A stretch of DNA of 64,000 nt from UBA2965 sp036526135 (GCA_036526135.1 DATCZA010000018.1:1-64000), one strand, 5' to 3'. Shown: positions 55,023 through 64,000, counted from the first letter of the stretch. Program-made: numbers and translations. Notes: a model not told the origin generated them from the letters alone.

Positions 55023-56205
55023 GTGGCGCATCGAGGATTTCCCAGTAGCCCCAACCGAGGGCAAGGATCGCTTTCACGATTTCGCCCTGCCAGATCCTCT
55101 GATGCACGCCATCGCAGACCTCGAGTTCGAGTACTGCACGCCCATTCAGAGCGCGGTGCTGCCGTGGAGCCTCGCCGACTACGACGTCACCGGCCAGGCC
55201 CAGACCGGAACCGGAAAGACGGCGGCGTTCCTGGTCACGATCATTGCCAGGTTGTGGGAGTACCCTCCCGCCGCGGCGCCCAAGATCGGTTCGCCTCGTT
55301 CGCTGGTGCTGGCACCGACCCGGGAACTCGCTCTGCAGATCGAAAGCGATGCCAAGGACCTGACCAAGTACATCGACCTCGGTGTGGAGTGCGTGGTCGG
55401 CGGCATGGACTTTCAGAAGCAGCTGGACCGCATCAAGCGGCGTCCCGTCGACGTGCTGATCGCCACCCCCGGCCGGCTGCTCGACTTCATCAGCCGCCGT
55501 CACCTGAGCCTGCGGGACGTGGAGGTCCTGGTCATCGACGAGGCCGACCGAATGCTCGACATGGGCTTCGTTCCCGACGTCCGCCGCATCGTCTATCAGA
55601 CGCCCCACAAACGGAACCGGCAGACGCTGTTCTTCAGTGCAACCTTCAATGACGACGTGATGCGGCTGGCCAATTCCTGGACCATCGATCCAGAGCACGT
55701 CGCCATCACCCCGGAATCCGTGGCGACGGATACGGTCACCCAGAAGTTCTGGCTGGTCGCCGCCGACAAAAAGGCTTCGCTGCTCGCGGAGTTCCTCACC
55801 AGGCATGCGCCGGAGCGGGCTCTGATATTCACGAACCGCCGTGATCAGACCCACCAGCTCCACGCGTTCCTCAACAAGCGCAATATCCGCTGCGAGGCCC
55901 TGGCAGGCGACGTGCCCCAGCGAAAACGCCTTTCGACGCTGTCGCGGTTCAAGGACGGCGACATCCCCTACGTCGTGGCAACGGACGTGGCCGGCAGGGG
56001 CATCCACGTCGAGGCGATAAGCCACGTCATCAACTTCGACCTCCCGGAAGATCCCGAGGACTACGTGCATCGCATCGGCCGTACAGGTCGCGCCGGGGCA
56101 GAGGGTGTGAGCATCAGCTTCGTCTCGGAAGACGACGCGTTCAACCTGCCCAGCATCGAGGAATATCTTGGTGAGGCCGTGGTCTGCACCCAGCCGAGCT
56201 TCTGA
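55015..56205 (+). CDS. rhlB: DEAD-box RNA helicase, RhlB-like
   Basis: A 396-residue helicase. FHDFALPDPLMHAIADLEFEYCTPIQSAVLP is the Q motif region, AQTGTGKT at 62-69 is motif I, DEAD at 174-177 motif II, FFSATF motif III, ALIFTNRRDQTHQL and YVHRIGRTGRAGAEGVSISFVSEDD motifs IV to VI. The Q-motif and LPWSLADYDVTGQAQTGTGKT wording is characteristic of RhlB, the degradosome helicase; E. coli RhlB has 421 residues. The ATG lies within the aminotransferase 3' end; the C-terminal basic tail of E. coli RhlB is not present. Confidence 0.92.
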   Translation: MSKWRIEDFPVAPTEGKDRFHDFALPDPLMHAIADLEFEYCTPIQSAVLPWSLADYDVTGQAQTGTGKTAAFLVTIIARLWEYPPAAAPKIGSPRSLVLAPTRELALQIESDAKDLTKYIDLGVECVVGGMDFQKQLDRIKRRPVDVLIATPGRLLDFISRRHLSLRDVEVLVIDEADRMLDMGFVPDVRRIVYQTPHKRNRQTLFFSATFNDDVMRLANSWTIDPEHVAITPESVATDTVTQKFWLVAADKKASLLAEFLTRHAPERALIFTNRRDQTHQLHAFLNKRNIRCEALAGDVPQRKRLSTLSRFKDGDIPYVVATDVAGRGIHVEAISHVINFDLPEDPEDYVHRIGRTGRAGAEGVSISFVSEDDAFNLPSIEEYLGEAVVCTQPSF

Positions 56206-56247
56206 GCGGGCAACGGTACCGCCCAAGCCGCAGGGGACCCGGGTGCC

Positions 56248-57093
56248 GTGAACCAAGGCCACCGTCTAACCAGGGTAGGCGTCGTCCAGCTATGCGCGAC
56301 GCCGGACGTCACGGCCAACATGATTGCCGTCGAGCGTCTCGTCCCCCAGGCCTGCGATGCGGGCGCCGAGGTCGTGCTGCTGCCCGAGGCCTTCGCATTT
56401 CTCGGACCGGAAAAGGCAAAGCGCGGCATCCTGGAGCGGCTCCCCGACGCCCCGAGCGCGCCGGGCGGTCCGATCCTGGAACAGTGCCGGTCAATGGCCG
56501 CGCGCCTGGGCTGCCACCTGATACTCGGCGGCTTTCACGAGGATGCAGGCGATCCCGACAAGAGCTACAACACCTGTGTTCACCTTTCTCCCGGCGGCGA
56601 GTTGCTGGCTCGATACCGAAAAGTGCACCTGTTCGACGTGGCGCTGGCAGACGGCACCCAGCTGCGCGAGTCGGCCCGCACGCTGGCCGGCCATGACCTG
56701 GTCACCACGGACATGCCCTTCGGCAAGCTGGGCTTGAGCATCTGCTACGACCTCCGGTTCCCCTATCTTTATCAGTCCCTGGTGGACGCGGGCGCCGTTG
56801 CGATGACGGTTCCATCGGCGTTCACCAAGACCACCGGCGCCGCTCACTGGCACGTGCTGCTGCGGGCGCGGGCCATCGAGTGCCAGAGCTACGTCATCGC
56901 CCCGGCACAGCACGGCCACAACTGGGGCAAACGCTTCTCCTACGGTCACTCCCTGATCGTCGATCCGTGGGGCGACATCGTTGCCGAATGCCGGGACGGC
57001 GATGGCGTGGCGGTGGCAGACATAGACCCCGAAAGGGTGCGGCGGGTCAGGGAGGAGCTGCCTAGCCTCACACACAGACGTCTCCTAGAATGA
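56248..57093 (+). CDS. Carbon-nitrogen hydrolase (Nit1/Nit2-like omega-amidase family)
   Basis: A 281-residue member of the nitrilase superfamily with the E-K-C triad: E47 (LLPEAFAF), K125 ([10 protein letters not shown]) and C166 ([11 protein letters not shown]). The wording is that of bacterial Nit1 homologues, which hydrolyse deaminated glutathione in a repair reaction, or of omega-amidases. The GTG start at 56248 begins the conserved domain ([19 protein letters not shown]). The next gene overlaps by four bases (ATGA). Confidence 0.92.
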   Translation: MNQGHRLTRVGVVQLCATPDVTANMIAVERLVPQACDAGAEVVLLPEAFAFLGPEKAKRGILERLPDAPSAPGGPILEQCRSMAARLGCHLILGGFHEDAGDPDKSYNTCVHLSPGGELLARYRKVHLFDVALADGTQLRESARTLAGHDLVTTDMPFGKLGLSICYDLRFPYLYQSLVDAGAVAMTVPSAFTKTTGAAHWHVLLRARAIECQSYVIAPAQHGHNWGKRFSYGHSLIVDPWGDIVAECRDGDGVAVADIDPERVRRVREELPSLTHRRLLE

Positions 57094-58166
57094 CCCACAG
57101 GCCCTCACGGACGGCTGCATTGGGTTCAACGAGCAAGACGCTCATCGTCGTGGCAACCCTCATCGTCATCGCTGCAGGCATCAAGGCGGCAGAGGCGCTG
57201 ATGGTGCCTTTCCTGCTGGCGGCCTTCATCGCCACCATCGCGGCTACCCCCGTTTTCTGGCTCGAGCGCCGTCGGGTCCCGGCGGGAATCGCCATCGCTC
57301 TCGTGATGCTCGGCATCATCGTGATGATCACCGGGGTCGGCGCGGTGGTGGCCCAGTCGGCGGGCGCTTTCACGAACCGGTTGCCCTTCTACCAGGACCG
57401 GCTCACGGAGCTCGTCGAGAACGCGGTGACCTACGTGGAGATGGCGGGGGTGAACATCTCCGAGGAGGCCCTGCTGTCCTACTTCGATCCGGGCACCGCC
57501 CTGGTCATGGCCGGCAATACCCTGCGCGGGCTGGGAGGCGCGCTCAGCAACGGTTTCCTGATCCTGCTCACCGTCATCTTCATCCTGGCCGAGGCCTCGA
57601 GCTTTCCCCGCAAGCTTCAGGAGGTGCTAGACGATCCGGACAGCGACCTGCCCCACTTCGTTCGCTTCGCGGAAAACGTCAATCGCTACATCGGCATCAA
57701 GACCACCATCAGCATCATCACCGGCGTTCTCGTCGGGCTGATGCTGGCCGTGCTCGGCGTGGACTTCCCCGCGCTTTGGGGCCTGCTCGCCTTTCTCCTG
57801 AACTACGTGCCCACCATCGGCTCGCTGATCGCGGCGATCCCCGCGGTGCTGCTCGCGCTGATCCAGCTCGGCCCGCTGACGGCCGCGGTGGCCGGGGCCG
57901 GGTTCTTCGTCATCAACCTGCTGATGGGGAACGTGGTCGAGCCCCGCTACATGGGCCGGGGGCTGGGACTTTCCACGCTGGTGGTGTTCGTCTCCCTGGT
58001 GTTCTGGGGCTGGATGCTCGGACCCGTGGGTATGCTGCTGTCGGTGCCGCTGACGATGACCGCCAAGATCGCCATGGAAGCGAACCCGTCGAGCCAGTGG
58101 CTGGCGGTGCTGCTCGGACCTGCCGAACGGGCCGCAGATCCCACGCCGGCCGAGGACCAGACATGA
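57090..58166 (+). CDS. AI-2E family transporter (second copy)
   Basis: A 358-residue membrane protein with eight hydrophobic segments and the family core FPALWGLLAFLLNYVPTIGSLIAAIPAVLLALIQLGPLTAAVAGAGFFVINLLMGNVVEPRYMGRGLGLSTLVVFVSLVFWGW split across the C-terminal half. It is clearly different from the PerM-like gene at 3849-4952. The C-terminal hydrophilic tail is short. It lies between a nitrilase-family gene and hisC, coupled to both by four-base overlaps. The substrate is not known. Confidence 0.9.
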   Translation: MTHRPSRTAALGSTSKTLIVVATLIVIAAGIKAAEALMVPFLLAAFIATIAATPVFWLERRRVPAGIAIALVMLGIIVMITGVGAVVAQSAGAFTNRLPFYQDRLTELVENAVTYVEMAGVNISEEALLSYFDPGTALVMAGNTLRGLGGALSNGFLILLTVIFILAEASSFPRKLQEVLDDPDSDLPHFVRFAENVNRYIGIKTTISIITGVLVGLMLAVLGVDFPALWGLLAFLLNYVPTIGSLIAAIPAVLLALIQLGPLTAAVAGAGFFVINLLMGNVVEPRYMGRGLGLSTLVVFVSLVFWGWMLGPVGMLLSVPLTMTAKIAMEANPSSQWLAVLLGPAERAADPTPAEDQT

Positions 58167-59251
58167 CCCACGAACGTCAAAACATACGCGCCATGCACGG
58201 CTACACCTGGGGCGAGCAGCCGGAACGAGCCGACGTCATCAAGCTCAACACCAACGAGAACCCCTACCCGCCGAGCCCGGCCGTGGACCGGGCGCTCGCC
58301 GATCTCAGCGGCGAGGCCCTGCGCGCCTACCCCCAGCCCACGGCCGATCGCCTGCGCGATCAGATCGCCGAGCTGCACAACCTGAAGCGCGAGAACATCG
58401 TGGTCACCAACGGCGGCGACGAAGGCTTGAGGCTGGCCTTCACCACGTTCCTGGAGCCGGGCGGCACCTTCGGTATGGCCGATCCCAGCTACTCGCTCTA
58501 TCCCGTTCTGGCGGCCATTCAGGACACCCGGGTCCTGAGCATCGCGCTGGACGAGAACTGGGACCTGCCGAGGGACTTCGCCCACCAGCTCAACGACGCG
58601 GGGGCGGGACTCGCCTGCCTGGTCAATCCCCATGCCCCATCCGGCTCCCTGCTCGACACGTCGCGGATCAGCCAGCTGGCCAATGATTTCAACGGCGTTC
58701 TGCTGATCGACGAGGCTTATGTCGATTTCGTCGACCCGGCCCTTCGCTACGATGCGGTGCGCCTCACCGAGGCGTTCGACAATCTGCTCATCCTGCGCAC
58801 GTTCAGCAAGGGGTACAGCCTGGCCGGAATGCGTCTCGGCTACCTCGTCGGCTGCGCCTCGCTGATCGACCCCGTCATCGGCAAAACGCGCGACAGCTAC
58901 AACGTTGACTACGTGAGCCAGCGGGTCGGCGAGGCCGCGCTGTCCGATCCGGCCTATGCCGAAGAGACCTGGGCAAACGTACGCGCCGGCCGCCGCACGC
59001 TTCGCGAGGGCCTGCTCGAACACGGTTTCCGCGTTGGCGCTTCGCAGACGAATTTTCTGCTGACCGAGGTGCCCGCGGCGTCTCCGTGCAGCGCAAAGCA
59101 GCTCTACGAGGCGCTCAAGACCCGGGGAGTTCTGGTGCGGTACTTCGACACCCCCAGCTTGCGGGACACCCTGCGCATCACCGTGGGCACGCCCGAGCAG
59201 AACCAGACCCTGCTGACCTGGGTGGGGGACATCCTGAGCCGCGGAGAGTAG
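58163..59251 (+). CDS. hisC: Histidinol-phosphate aminotransferase
   Basis: HisC converts imidazole-acetol phosphate to histidinol phosphate. The 362-residue PLP enzyme has IKLNTNENPYPPSPAV, VVTNGGDEGLRLAF, LIDEAYVDF and the lysine K216 in TFSKGYSLAGMRLGYLVG, with VRYFDTPSLRDTLRITVGTPEQN at the end. ATG 58163 overlaps the preceding stop (ATGA). It is not next to other his genes, so a broad-range paralogue acting on aromatic amino acids is possible. Confidence 0.88.
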   Translation: MTHERQNIRAMHGYTWGEQPERADVIKLNTNENPYPPSPAVDRALADLSGEALRAYPQPTADRLRDQIAELHNLKRENIVVTNGGDEGLRLAFTTFLEPGGTFGMADPSYSLYPVLAAIQDTRVLSIALDENWDLPRDFAHQLNDAGAGLACLVNPHAPSGSLLDTSRISQLANDFNGVLLIDEAYVDFVDPALRYDAVRLTEAFDNLLILRTFSKGYSLAGMRLGYLVGCASLIDPVIGKTRDSYNVDYVSQRVGEAALSDPAYAEETWANVRAGRRTLREGLLEHGFRVGASQTNFLLTEVPAASPCSAKQLYEALKTRGVLVRYFDTPSLRDTLRITVGTPEQNQTLLTWVGDILSRGE

Positions 59252-59345
59252 GGATTAGTATGCACGGCTTCGCAATCACCGCTGCGCGCCCGCTATCGTC
59301 CGCAGCTTCGGCCAACACATCGCAACCCCGACGGAGAGTCAGAAC

Positions 59346-60647
59346 ATGACACCAAAGGCGGGTTCGTATTTCCCCAGCCAGGCGGCATCCACGCTCTACG
59401 CCATGGCCGGCGACGACTGCTCTTTGCACTTCGACCTGAACACGCTGACCGAGAAGCAGCTGGCCGATCACGTATCGAACATAGAGCTCACGGCCATGCT
59501 TCAGGTGGCTCTGCTCTACGTCGGCAAGCCCGTGGATCACGTCGCCTTGTTCGACGAGTTTCAGCGACCGCCGTGGCGCGAGACGCTGGACTTGTATCGT
59601 CGCGCGTTCACCGAGATGGGCGTGCCGCCCGTGCCCGAGTCCAACTGTCACTACTATCCACGGGACGGGTTCTACGAGGCGGTGGCGGCGGACCGGGTCG
59701 ACGCGGATCTGACCACCCTCTACCTGGTGAGCGGATCCAACGCCGTGGTGCACCGCAGCGACGCCGCGCTTTCCATCAGCCAACGCGTGAACTCGAAGAT
59801 GCAGCTGGCGGCGGACGCTGCGCAATGGGGCATACCGGTGCCCGAAACCCTGGTCTGCCGGAAGCGCGACCTCGACGGCCCCGAGGTATCCGGCTTTTTC
59901 GATACCCACCACAACCAGATCATGCTGAAGCTGAAGGGTCTGGCCGGCGCGCGCAACGTCACCAGCGTGGCTGGCGTGCCGGAGTGCATGGACTACGTCG
60001 CCGAGTACCCGAACGACATGGAGATCGTGCTGCAACGGAAGCTGAGCGCGGACGAGTTCACCGAGATGACCGTGGACCTGATCGTGCGGGACGACAGCAT
60101 AGAGATCGCCAACGTCCGGCGCATCCTGTTCGCCGACGGGCTCTGGGTGGGAAATCTGATCGGCGGCGGCGTGACCGTGGACCCCGCCCACGAGCGCGCG
60201 CTCCTTCGCGTCGGGGAGTACGTGAGAGACCTCGGCTACCGCTCCCCGGAAGGATTCAACTGCGGGATCGACTACTTCGTCAGTGCCGATGAGCTCCTGG
60301 TCACCGAGATCAACGCCCGCTGGACGGGCGGCCTGTTTCCCGCAGAGATGATCCGGCGTCTGGACCTGGCCGGTCGGGGTGCCGTCGCTTTCTTCGACAT
60401 GGTCTCGCGCGATGGTCTGCCCAGGTATCTGGATTTTTCCGAGCAGACTCTCTACCGACGCCAAGACGAGCCGTTCGCCAGCGTGCCCCTTGGCTTCAGC
60501 CCCTTTCCCATGCCGGTGGACGGGCGGGACATGCACCCGGTCTGGCAGATGGTCGTTGGCGATATCGAAGCGTTCAAGGCCGCCAAGCGCGAGGCGCTCG
60601 AGCCGGGCGACCTGCCCACGGCGGACAAGATCAGCCTGACGTTCTGA
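59346..60647 (+). CDS. Uncharacterised ATP-grasp protein
   Basis: A 433-residue protein with an ATP-grasp domain in its second half: nucleotide loop QIMLKLKGLAGARNV (residues ~195-209), MEIVLQRKLSADEFTEMTVDLIVRD, LWVGNLIGGGVTVDP, and the metal-ligand block LLVTEINARWTGGLFPAEMI. The first 130 residues (from GSYFPSQAAST to LTTLYLVSGSNAVVHRSD) resemble a pre-ATP-grasp domain. The family of peptide ligases related to PGM1 has this plan, but the acceptor is unknown. A GGAGAG site lies before the ATG. It stands alone 94 bases after hisC. Confidence 0.82.
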   Translation: MTPKAGSYFPSQAASTLYAMAGDDCSLHFDLNTLTEKQLADHVSNIELTAMLQVALLYVGKPVDHVALFDEFQRPPWRETLDLYRRAFTEMGVPPVPESNCHYYPRDGFYEAVAADRVDADLTTLYLVSGSNAVVHRSDAALSISQRVNSKMQLAADAAQWGIPVPETLVCRKRDLDGPEVSGFFDTHHNQIMLKLKGLAGARNVTSVAGVPECMDYVAEYPNDMEIVLQRKLSADEFTEMTVDLIVRDDSIEIANVRRILFADGLWVGNLIGGGVTVDPAHERALLRVGEYVRDLGYRSPEGFNCGIDYFVSADELLVTEINARWTGGLFPAEMIRRLDLAGRGAVAFFDMVSRDGLPRYLDFSEQTLYRRQDEPFASVPLGFSPFPMPVDGRDMHPVWQMVVGDIEAFKAAKREALEPGDLPTADKISLTF

Positions 60648-60766
60648 GCCTTCAAGACCATGCCCGGTCTTGCGGCGGCGCCGACATCCCGGCACCCTAG
60701 ATTTTCATGCGCCCATCTGCCGACGCGCCGAGCCAACACCGTGCCTGAGGTCCATACGAGCCGATC

Positions 60767-61528
60767 ATGTTTCCACTGCGCGACGAAAATCCCCGGGTTC
60801 ACCCGCCGTACGCCACCGTTGCCATCATCATTCTAAACGTCCTCGTCTGGGTCGCCGTCCAGGGATTTGGCAACCACTACGCGCTGGCCGAGTCCCTGTG
60901 TCTGTACGGGCTGATACCGGGCGACCTGCTGGGCAACGCCGTTCCCGGCACGAGCATTCCGCTGGGCAGCAACCTCGTCTGCCAGCTTGACGGGACCGCC
61001 AATCCTGCCTCCCTCTTCACGTCCATGTTCATGCATGGCGGCTGGTTTCACATCATCGGGAACATGTGGTTTCTGTGGGTTTTCGGAGACAACGTGGAGG
61101 ACGTCATGGGACCGTTCCGGTTCGTCGTCTTCTACGTCGTCTGCGGCCTGGCCGCCGCCTTCGCCCAGATCGCCACGAACACGTCCAGCCTGGTGCCGAT
61201 GGTCGGCGCATCGGGCGCCATCGGCGGCGTCATGGGTGCCTACGCCCTCATGTTCCCACGCGCCCACGTGCACACGCTGATCTTTCTCGGCTTCTACGTG
61301 ACCACCGTGGCCGTTCCCGCGGTTTTCATGCTGGGCTACTGGTTTCTCCTGCAGCTGCTTCAGGGTTTGCCGGCAATGGGCTCGAGCCAGGGGGGCGTCG
61401 CCTTCTGGGCTCACATCGGCGGGTTTCTGGCCGGGGTGGCTCTGATACACCTGTTCCGCCGGCCGAATCACCTCGCACAGCATCTCGCCCAGCCCGAGAG
61501 GCGCTCCTCGCGACACCGCTGGTTCTGA
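60767..61528 (+). CDS. Rhomboid-family intramembrane serine protease
   Basis: A 253-residue six-segment membrane protease. HIIGNM (H95, N99) lies in segment 2, the nucleophile S149 is in GASGAIGG, and H216 in VAFWAHIGGFLAG. The loop after the first segment is long and carries two cysteines (C45 and C72) that could form a disulfide outside the membrane. Rhomboids cut single-pass membrane proteins within the membrane; the substrate is unknown. The short basic tail (ERRSSRHRWF) lies in the cytoplasm. Confidence 0.93.
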   Translation: MFPLRDENPRVHPPYATVAIIILNVLVWVAVQGFGNHYALAESLCLYGLIPGDLLGNAVPGTSIPLGSNLVCQLDGTANPASLFTSMFMHGGWFHIIGNMWFLWVFGDNVEDVMGPFRFVVFYVVCGLAAAFAQIATNTSSLVPMVGASGAIGGVMGAYALMFPRAHVHTLIFLGFYVTTVAVPAVFMLGYWFLLQLLQGLPAMGSSQGGVAFWAHIGGFLAGVALIHLFRRPNHLAQHLAQPERRSSRHRWF

Positions 61529-61636
61529 GACGCGCGGCCGCCGCGGCCGAAAACATGGCGGCAAACGCGGTTGCGAAGCGCACGAGGTTCCGCCACTCTG
61601 TGTCGCTTTCCGCATACTTCCCAGGGAGAACTCAGC

Positions 61637-62545
61637 ATGAGCGATCGACGACCCGCAGTAAGCCTCGCCGCGGTCCCGGGCCGCCGTAACACCATCGTCG
61701 AGCTCGCCGCAGAGATCGAGCGCCGCGGTTTTGCGGGCATCTACTGCCCGAGCATGGGAGACGGCCTGGCGCTGTGCGAGGCCATTGCCTACAACACCCG
61801 ACAGATCGAGTTCGGGACCAGCATCACGCCGATCTACACCCGCCACGCGAACGACTTCGCTTCCACCGCGGCATTCATTCACGAGATCTCCAATGGCCGG
61901 TTCCGCTTCGGGCTGGGGGTCAGCCACGCACCGGCCATGGAGCGTCTGGGCGTCCGGCAGGGCAAGCCCCTGTCGGACATGCGCCAGTTCGTGAGCGACC
62001 TGCGCGCCGCGCCGCGGGTAGGTGAGCTGCCGCCCGTGGTGCTGGCCACGCTGCGCGACAGGATGATCGGGCTTGCCGCGGAGGTCGCCGAGGGCATGGT
62101 GTTCGCCAACGCCGCGCGCGGCCATATGCAGCACTCGCTGAACGTGCTCGGTGACGAGCGGCGCGCCGACCCCGGTTTCTTCATCGGCAACATGATCCCC
62201 ACCTGCATCAGCGACGACGTGGAGGCGGCAAAAGCCGTCAACCGCCGGACCCTGACGGGTTACGCCATGCTCCCGAACTACCGCAACTACTGGAAAGAAG
62301 CCGGCTTCGTGGAGGAGATGGGTGCCGTGGAGAAGGCGCTCGAGGCAGGGGAGCCCGACAGGATCCCCGATTGCCTGTCCGATGCGTGGCTCGCCGAGAC
62401 CACTTTGTTCGGTCCCGCGAACGCGGTCCGCGACGGCATCGAGGCCTGGTTCGACGCCGGCGTCCGCACGCCCATCATCGTGCCCTCGTCCGCCGTGGGC
62501 AACCAGCTCAAGGCGTTCGAGGAGTTTTTCGAGATCTGGAGCTGA
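61637..62545 (+). CDS. LLM-class flavin-dependent oxidoreductase
   Basis: A 302-residue luciferase-like (TIM-barrel) oxidoreductase: RRGFAGIYCPSMGDGLALCEAIAYNTRQIEFGTSITPIYTRHANDFASTAAFIHEISNGRFRFGLGVSHAPAMERLG, then VGELPPVVLATLRDRMIGLAAEVAEGMVFANAARGHM. The pattern suits FMN- or F420-binding LLM proteins; F420 use is more typical of actinobacteria but also seen in some proteobacteria. The ATG at 61637 has GGGAGAA before it. It is followed by the Rieske oxygenase gene with 102 bases between. Confidence 0.88.
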   Translation: MSDRRPAVSLAAVPGRRNTIVELAAEIERRGFAGIYCPSMGDGLALCEAIAYNTRQIEFGTSITPIYTRHANDFASTAAFIHEISNGRFRFGLGVSHAPAMERLGVRQGKPLSDMRQFVSDLRAAPRVGELPPVVLATLRDRMIGLAAEVAEGMVFANAARGHMQHSLNVLGDERRADPGFFIGNMIPTCISDDVEAAKAVNRRTLTGYAMLPNYRNYWKEAGFVEEMGAVEKALEAGEPDRIPDCLSDAWLAETTLFGPANAVRDGIEAWFDAGVRTPIIVPSSAVGNQLKAFEEFFEIWS

Positions 62546-62647
62546 GCGTTCGCCGGCCCGCGCACCGGGCTTGAATGCCACCCCCAAGCGGGCAGAATAA
62601 GCCGTCCGTGCGCACCCGCCGTGCGGTCAACCAGACAGGAGCATGCC

Positions 62648-63982
62648 ATGAGCAGCATAAGGCAGATGCGAGGAATTGATCGGACCAAGGCCACGGAGCC
62701 CGAGCTTGGGAGCAACCCGATCAACGGCGACCGTTACCGGTCCAGGGAGTTCGCCGAGCTCGAGTGGGAGCACGTGTGGACGCGCGTCTGGCTGATCGGC
62801 GGCCTGGTCCATCAGATCCCGGAGCCGGGCGACTTCTTCACCACGGACATCGGCCGCGAATCCATCCTGTTCGTGCGCGGCGACGACGGCAGCATCCGCG
62901 CGTTCTACAACGTCTGCCAGCATCGCGGCAATCAGCTGGTTCAGGCGGAGCAGGGATCCCTGTCAGGCGGCGAGTTCCAGTGCGCCTACCATGGCTGGCG
63001 CTTCGATGCTCAGGGTGTCCTCACATGGGTCTACTGCGAGGAGGACTTCCCCCAGGGCAACCCCTGCGGCAAGCGCAATCTGATCGAGATCCCGTGCGAT
63101 ACGTGGGCGGGGTTCATCTGGTACAACATGGACCCCGACTGCAAACCTCTCGCCGATTTTCTCGACCCGGTTGCCCGACAGCTCGACAACTATCGTATGG
63201 AAGACATGCGCCGAACCCACTGGGTGACCCTCGAGGGCAACTTCAACTGGAAGTGCGTCCAGGACAATTTCAACGAGAGCTATCACCTGCCATACGTGCA
63301 CCCGCAATCGTGTATCAGCCTGGACGAGCACTACTCGAGCTGCCAGTTCGATCTCTACCCCAGCGGTCACTGCCGCATGTTCATGCCCGGTGGCGGGCCC
63401 AACAGCAACTATCAGGGCTCCCCGGAGGCCGTGTTCGAGCGCCTCGGTCAGGACCTGGCGTTCTGGGAGATCGACCCGGAACCCTTCCGAGACGACCTCG
63501 CCGGTTTGCGGACCGCGCTGCAGCAGCAGAAGCGCAAGCTGGCCCAGAAGAAGGGCTACGACTTCTCGCGATATTCGGACGAGCAGCTCACGGACAACTA
63601 CCACTACACGCTGTTTCCGAACCTCTCGTTCAGCATGAAGCCCGACGGGTGCATCTTCCTGCGCGGCAACCCACACCCCACCGATCCGGAGAAGTGCCTG
63701 TTCGACATGTGGTACCTGACCTTGTTTCCGGAGGGCGCCAAGGAGTACTACTCCAACTCCATGCGCGACTGGGTGTCCGTCGAGACCCCCGCCGCCCATG
63801 AGCGCGGCAAGGTCGGCGAGGTGTCCTGCGGGCCCGGAATCGATCAGGACGTTGCCATCTGGTCGACTCAGCAGAAAGGCCTGACGTCTCGCGGGTTCCG
63901 CGGCGAGTACATGCCCACCCAGGAACGCCGCATACGCTTTTTCCACGAGAATATCGACCGTTACATCAACGGGCAGCTGTGA
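62648..63982 (+). CDS. Rieske aromatic-ring-hydroxylating oxygenase, alpha subunit
   Basis: A 444-residue Rieske non-heme iron oxygenase. Rieske ligands are C90/H92 (CQHRGN) and C112/H115 (CAYHGW). The iron site has H213 and H218 in DNFNESYHLPYVHP, and D401 in DQDVAIWSTQQKG is the probable third ligand. It ends HENIDRYINGQL. GGAG at 62638-62641 precedes the ATG. A beta subunit, ferredoxin or reductase is not in the window (only 18 bases remain). Long-tailed substrate or aromatic acid hydroxylation, or steroid ring attack as in KshA-like enzymes, are possible. Confidence 0.93.
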   Translation: MSSIRQMRGIDRTKATEPELGSNPINGDRYRSREFAELEWEHVWTRVWLIGGLVHQIPEPGDFFTTDIGRESILFVRGDDGSIRAFYNVCQHRGNQLVQAEQGSLSGGEFQCAYHGWRFDAQGVLTWVYCEEDFPQGNPCGKRNLIEIPCDTWAGFIWYNMDPDCKPLADFLDPVARQLDNYRMEDMRRTHWVTLEGNFNWKCVQDNFNESYHLPYVHPQSCISLDEHYSSCQFDLYPSGHCRMFMPGGGPNSNYQGSPEAVFERLGQDLAFWEIDPEPFRDDLAGLRTALQQQKRKLAQKKGYDFSRYSDEQLTDNYHYTLFPNLSFSMKPDGCIFLRGNPHPTDPEKCLFDMWYLTLFPEGAKEYYSNSMRDWVSVETPAAHERGKVGEVSCGPGIDQDVAIWSTQQKGLTSRGFRGEYMPTQERRIRFFHENIDRYINGQL

Positions 63983-64000
63983 GCGAGGCGATGAGCGAAG

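Noticed and set aside
60833..62587. 584-codon minus-strand frame
   Set aside because: It covers the rhomboid and LLM genes on the plus strand; the protein is repetitive in G, E, R and H, as shadows of GC-rich genes are.

Overview
The window is about 64 kb of GC-rich DNA (roughly 65% by eye) from a gammaproteobacterium. This rests on gene order: nadA-bepA-tusA-perM-dapA-bamC; aspS-yebC-ruvCAB-tolQRAB-pal-cpoB-queE-queC; proS next to a lytic transglycosylase; wrbA-DUF2069. The many acyl-CoA, P450, Baeyer-Villiger, Rieske and AMACR genes suggest a heterotroph that degrades lipids, sterols or hydrocarbons. The genus cannot be fixed from the sequence. Coding density is very high and no gene-free stretch exceeds 300 bases.

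Region 1 (1-970): the left end is the edge of an integrated element. A truncated tyrosine integrase reads out of the left edge. Four GGTACACC-type sites lie behind it, and the 3' end of a tRNA-Ser(CGA) is the probable attachment site. Base composition is visibly lower in GC (50-55%) up to about 570.

Region 2 (974-9425): conserved core genes for envelope and cofactor work (MBL hydrolase, bamC, dapA, perM-like, tusA, bepA, nadA), then a glutathione transferase paired with a glutathione-synthetase-like ATP-grasp enzyme.

Region 3 (9637-27369): an accessory catabolic region. It holds an SDR, a CaiB-type CoA transferase and two acyl-CoA dehydrogenases in one operon; a phosphoesterase and MFS exporter; an MBL lactonase-like enzyme; a crotonase-fold protein without the two usual glutamates; a GPH-type transporter; an SDR divergent from a P450 with a small kinase-fold enzyme and an unknown protein; tRNA-Lys; an LPS kinase; a Baeyer-Villiger-type monooxygenase; and a fatty-acid desaturase sharing a promoter/operator region with a divergent PaaX-like regulator.

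Region 4 (27360-45120): housekeeping genes. The queC-queE-cpoB-pal-tolBARQ-ruvBAC-yebC-aspS block runs on the minus strand. An HU protein with a histone-H1-like tail, proS, a lytic transglycosylase, a YihY/TlpA/M50-like cluster and arsC-wrbA-DUF2069 follow.

Region 5 (45114-64000): an AMACR / unknown protein / PrpE operon (methyl-branched acyl chain and propionate use), an MsbA-type ABC exporter, an esterase, a DUF1295 protein, argC, an aminotransferase, rhlB-like helicase, a nitrilase-family amidase, a second AI-2E transporter, hisC, an uncharacterised ATP-grasp enzyme, a rhomboid protease, and an LLM flavin oxidoreductase beside a complete Rieske oxygenase alpha subunit at the right edge.

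Many neighbours overlap by ATGA, GTGA or TTGA, so translational coupling is common and several starts are non-ATG.
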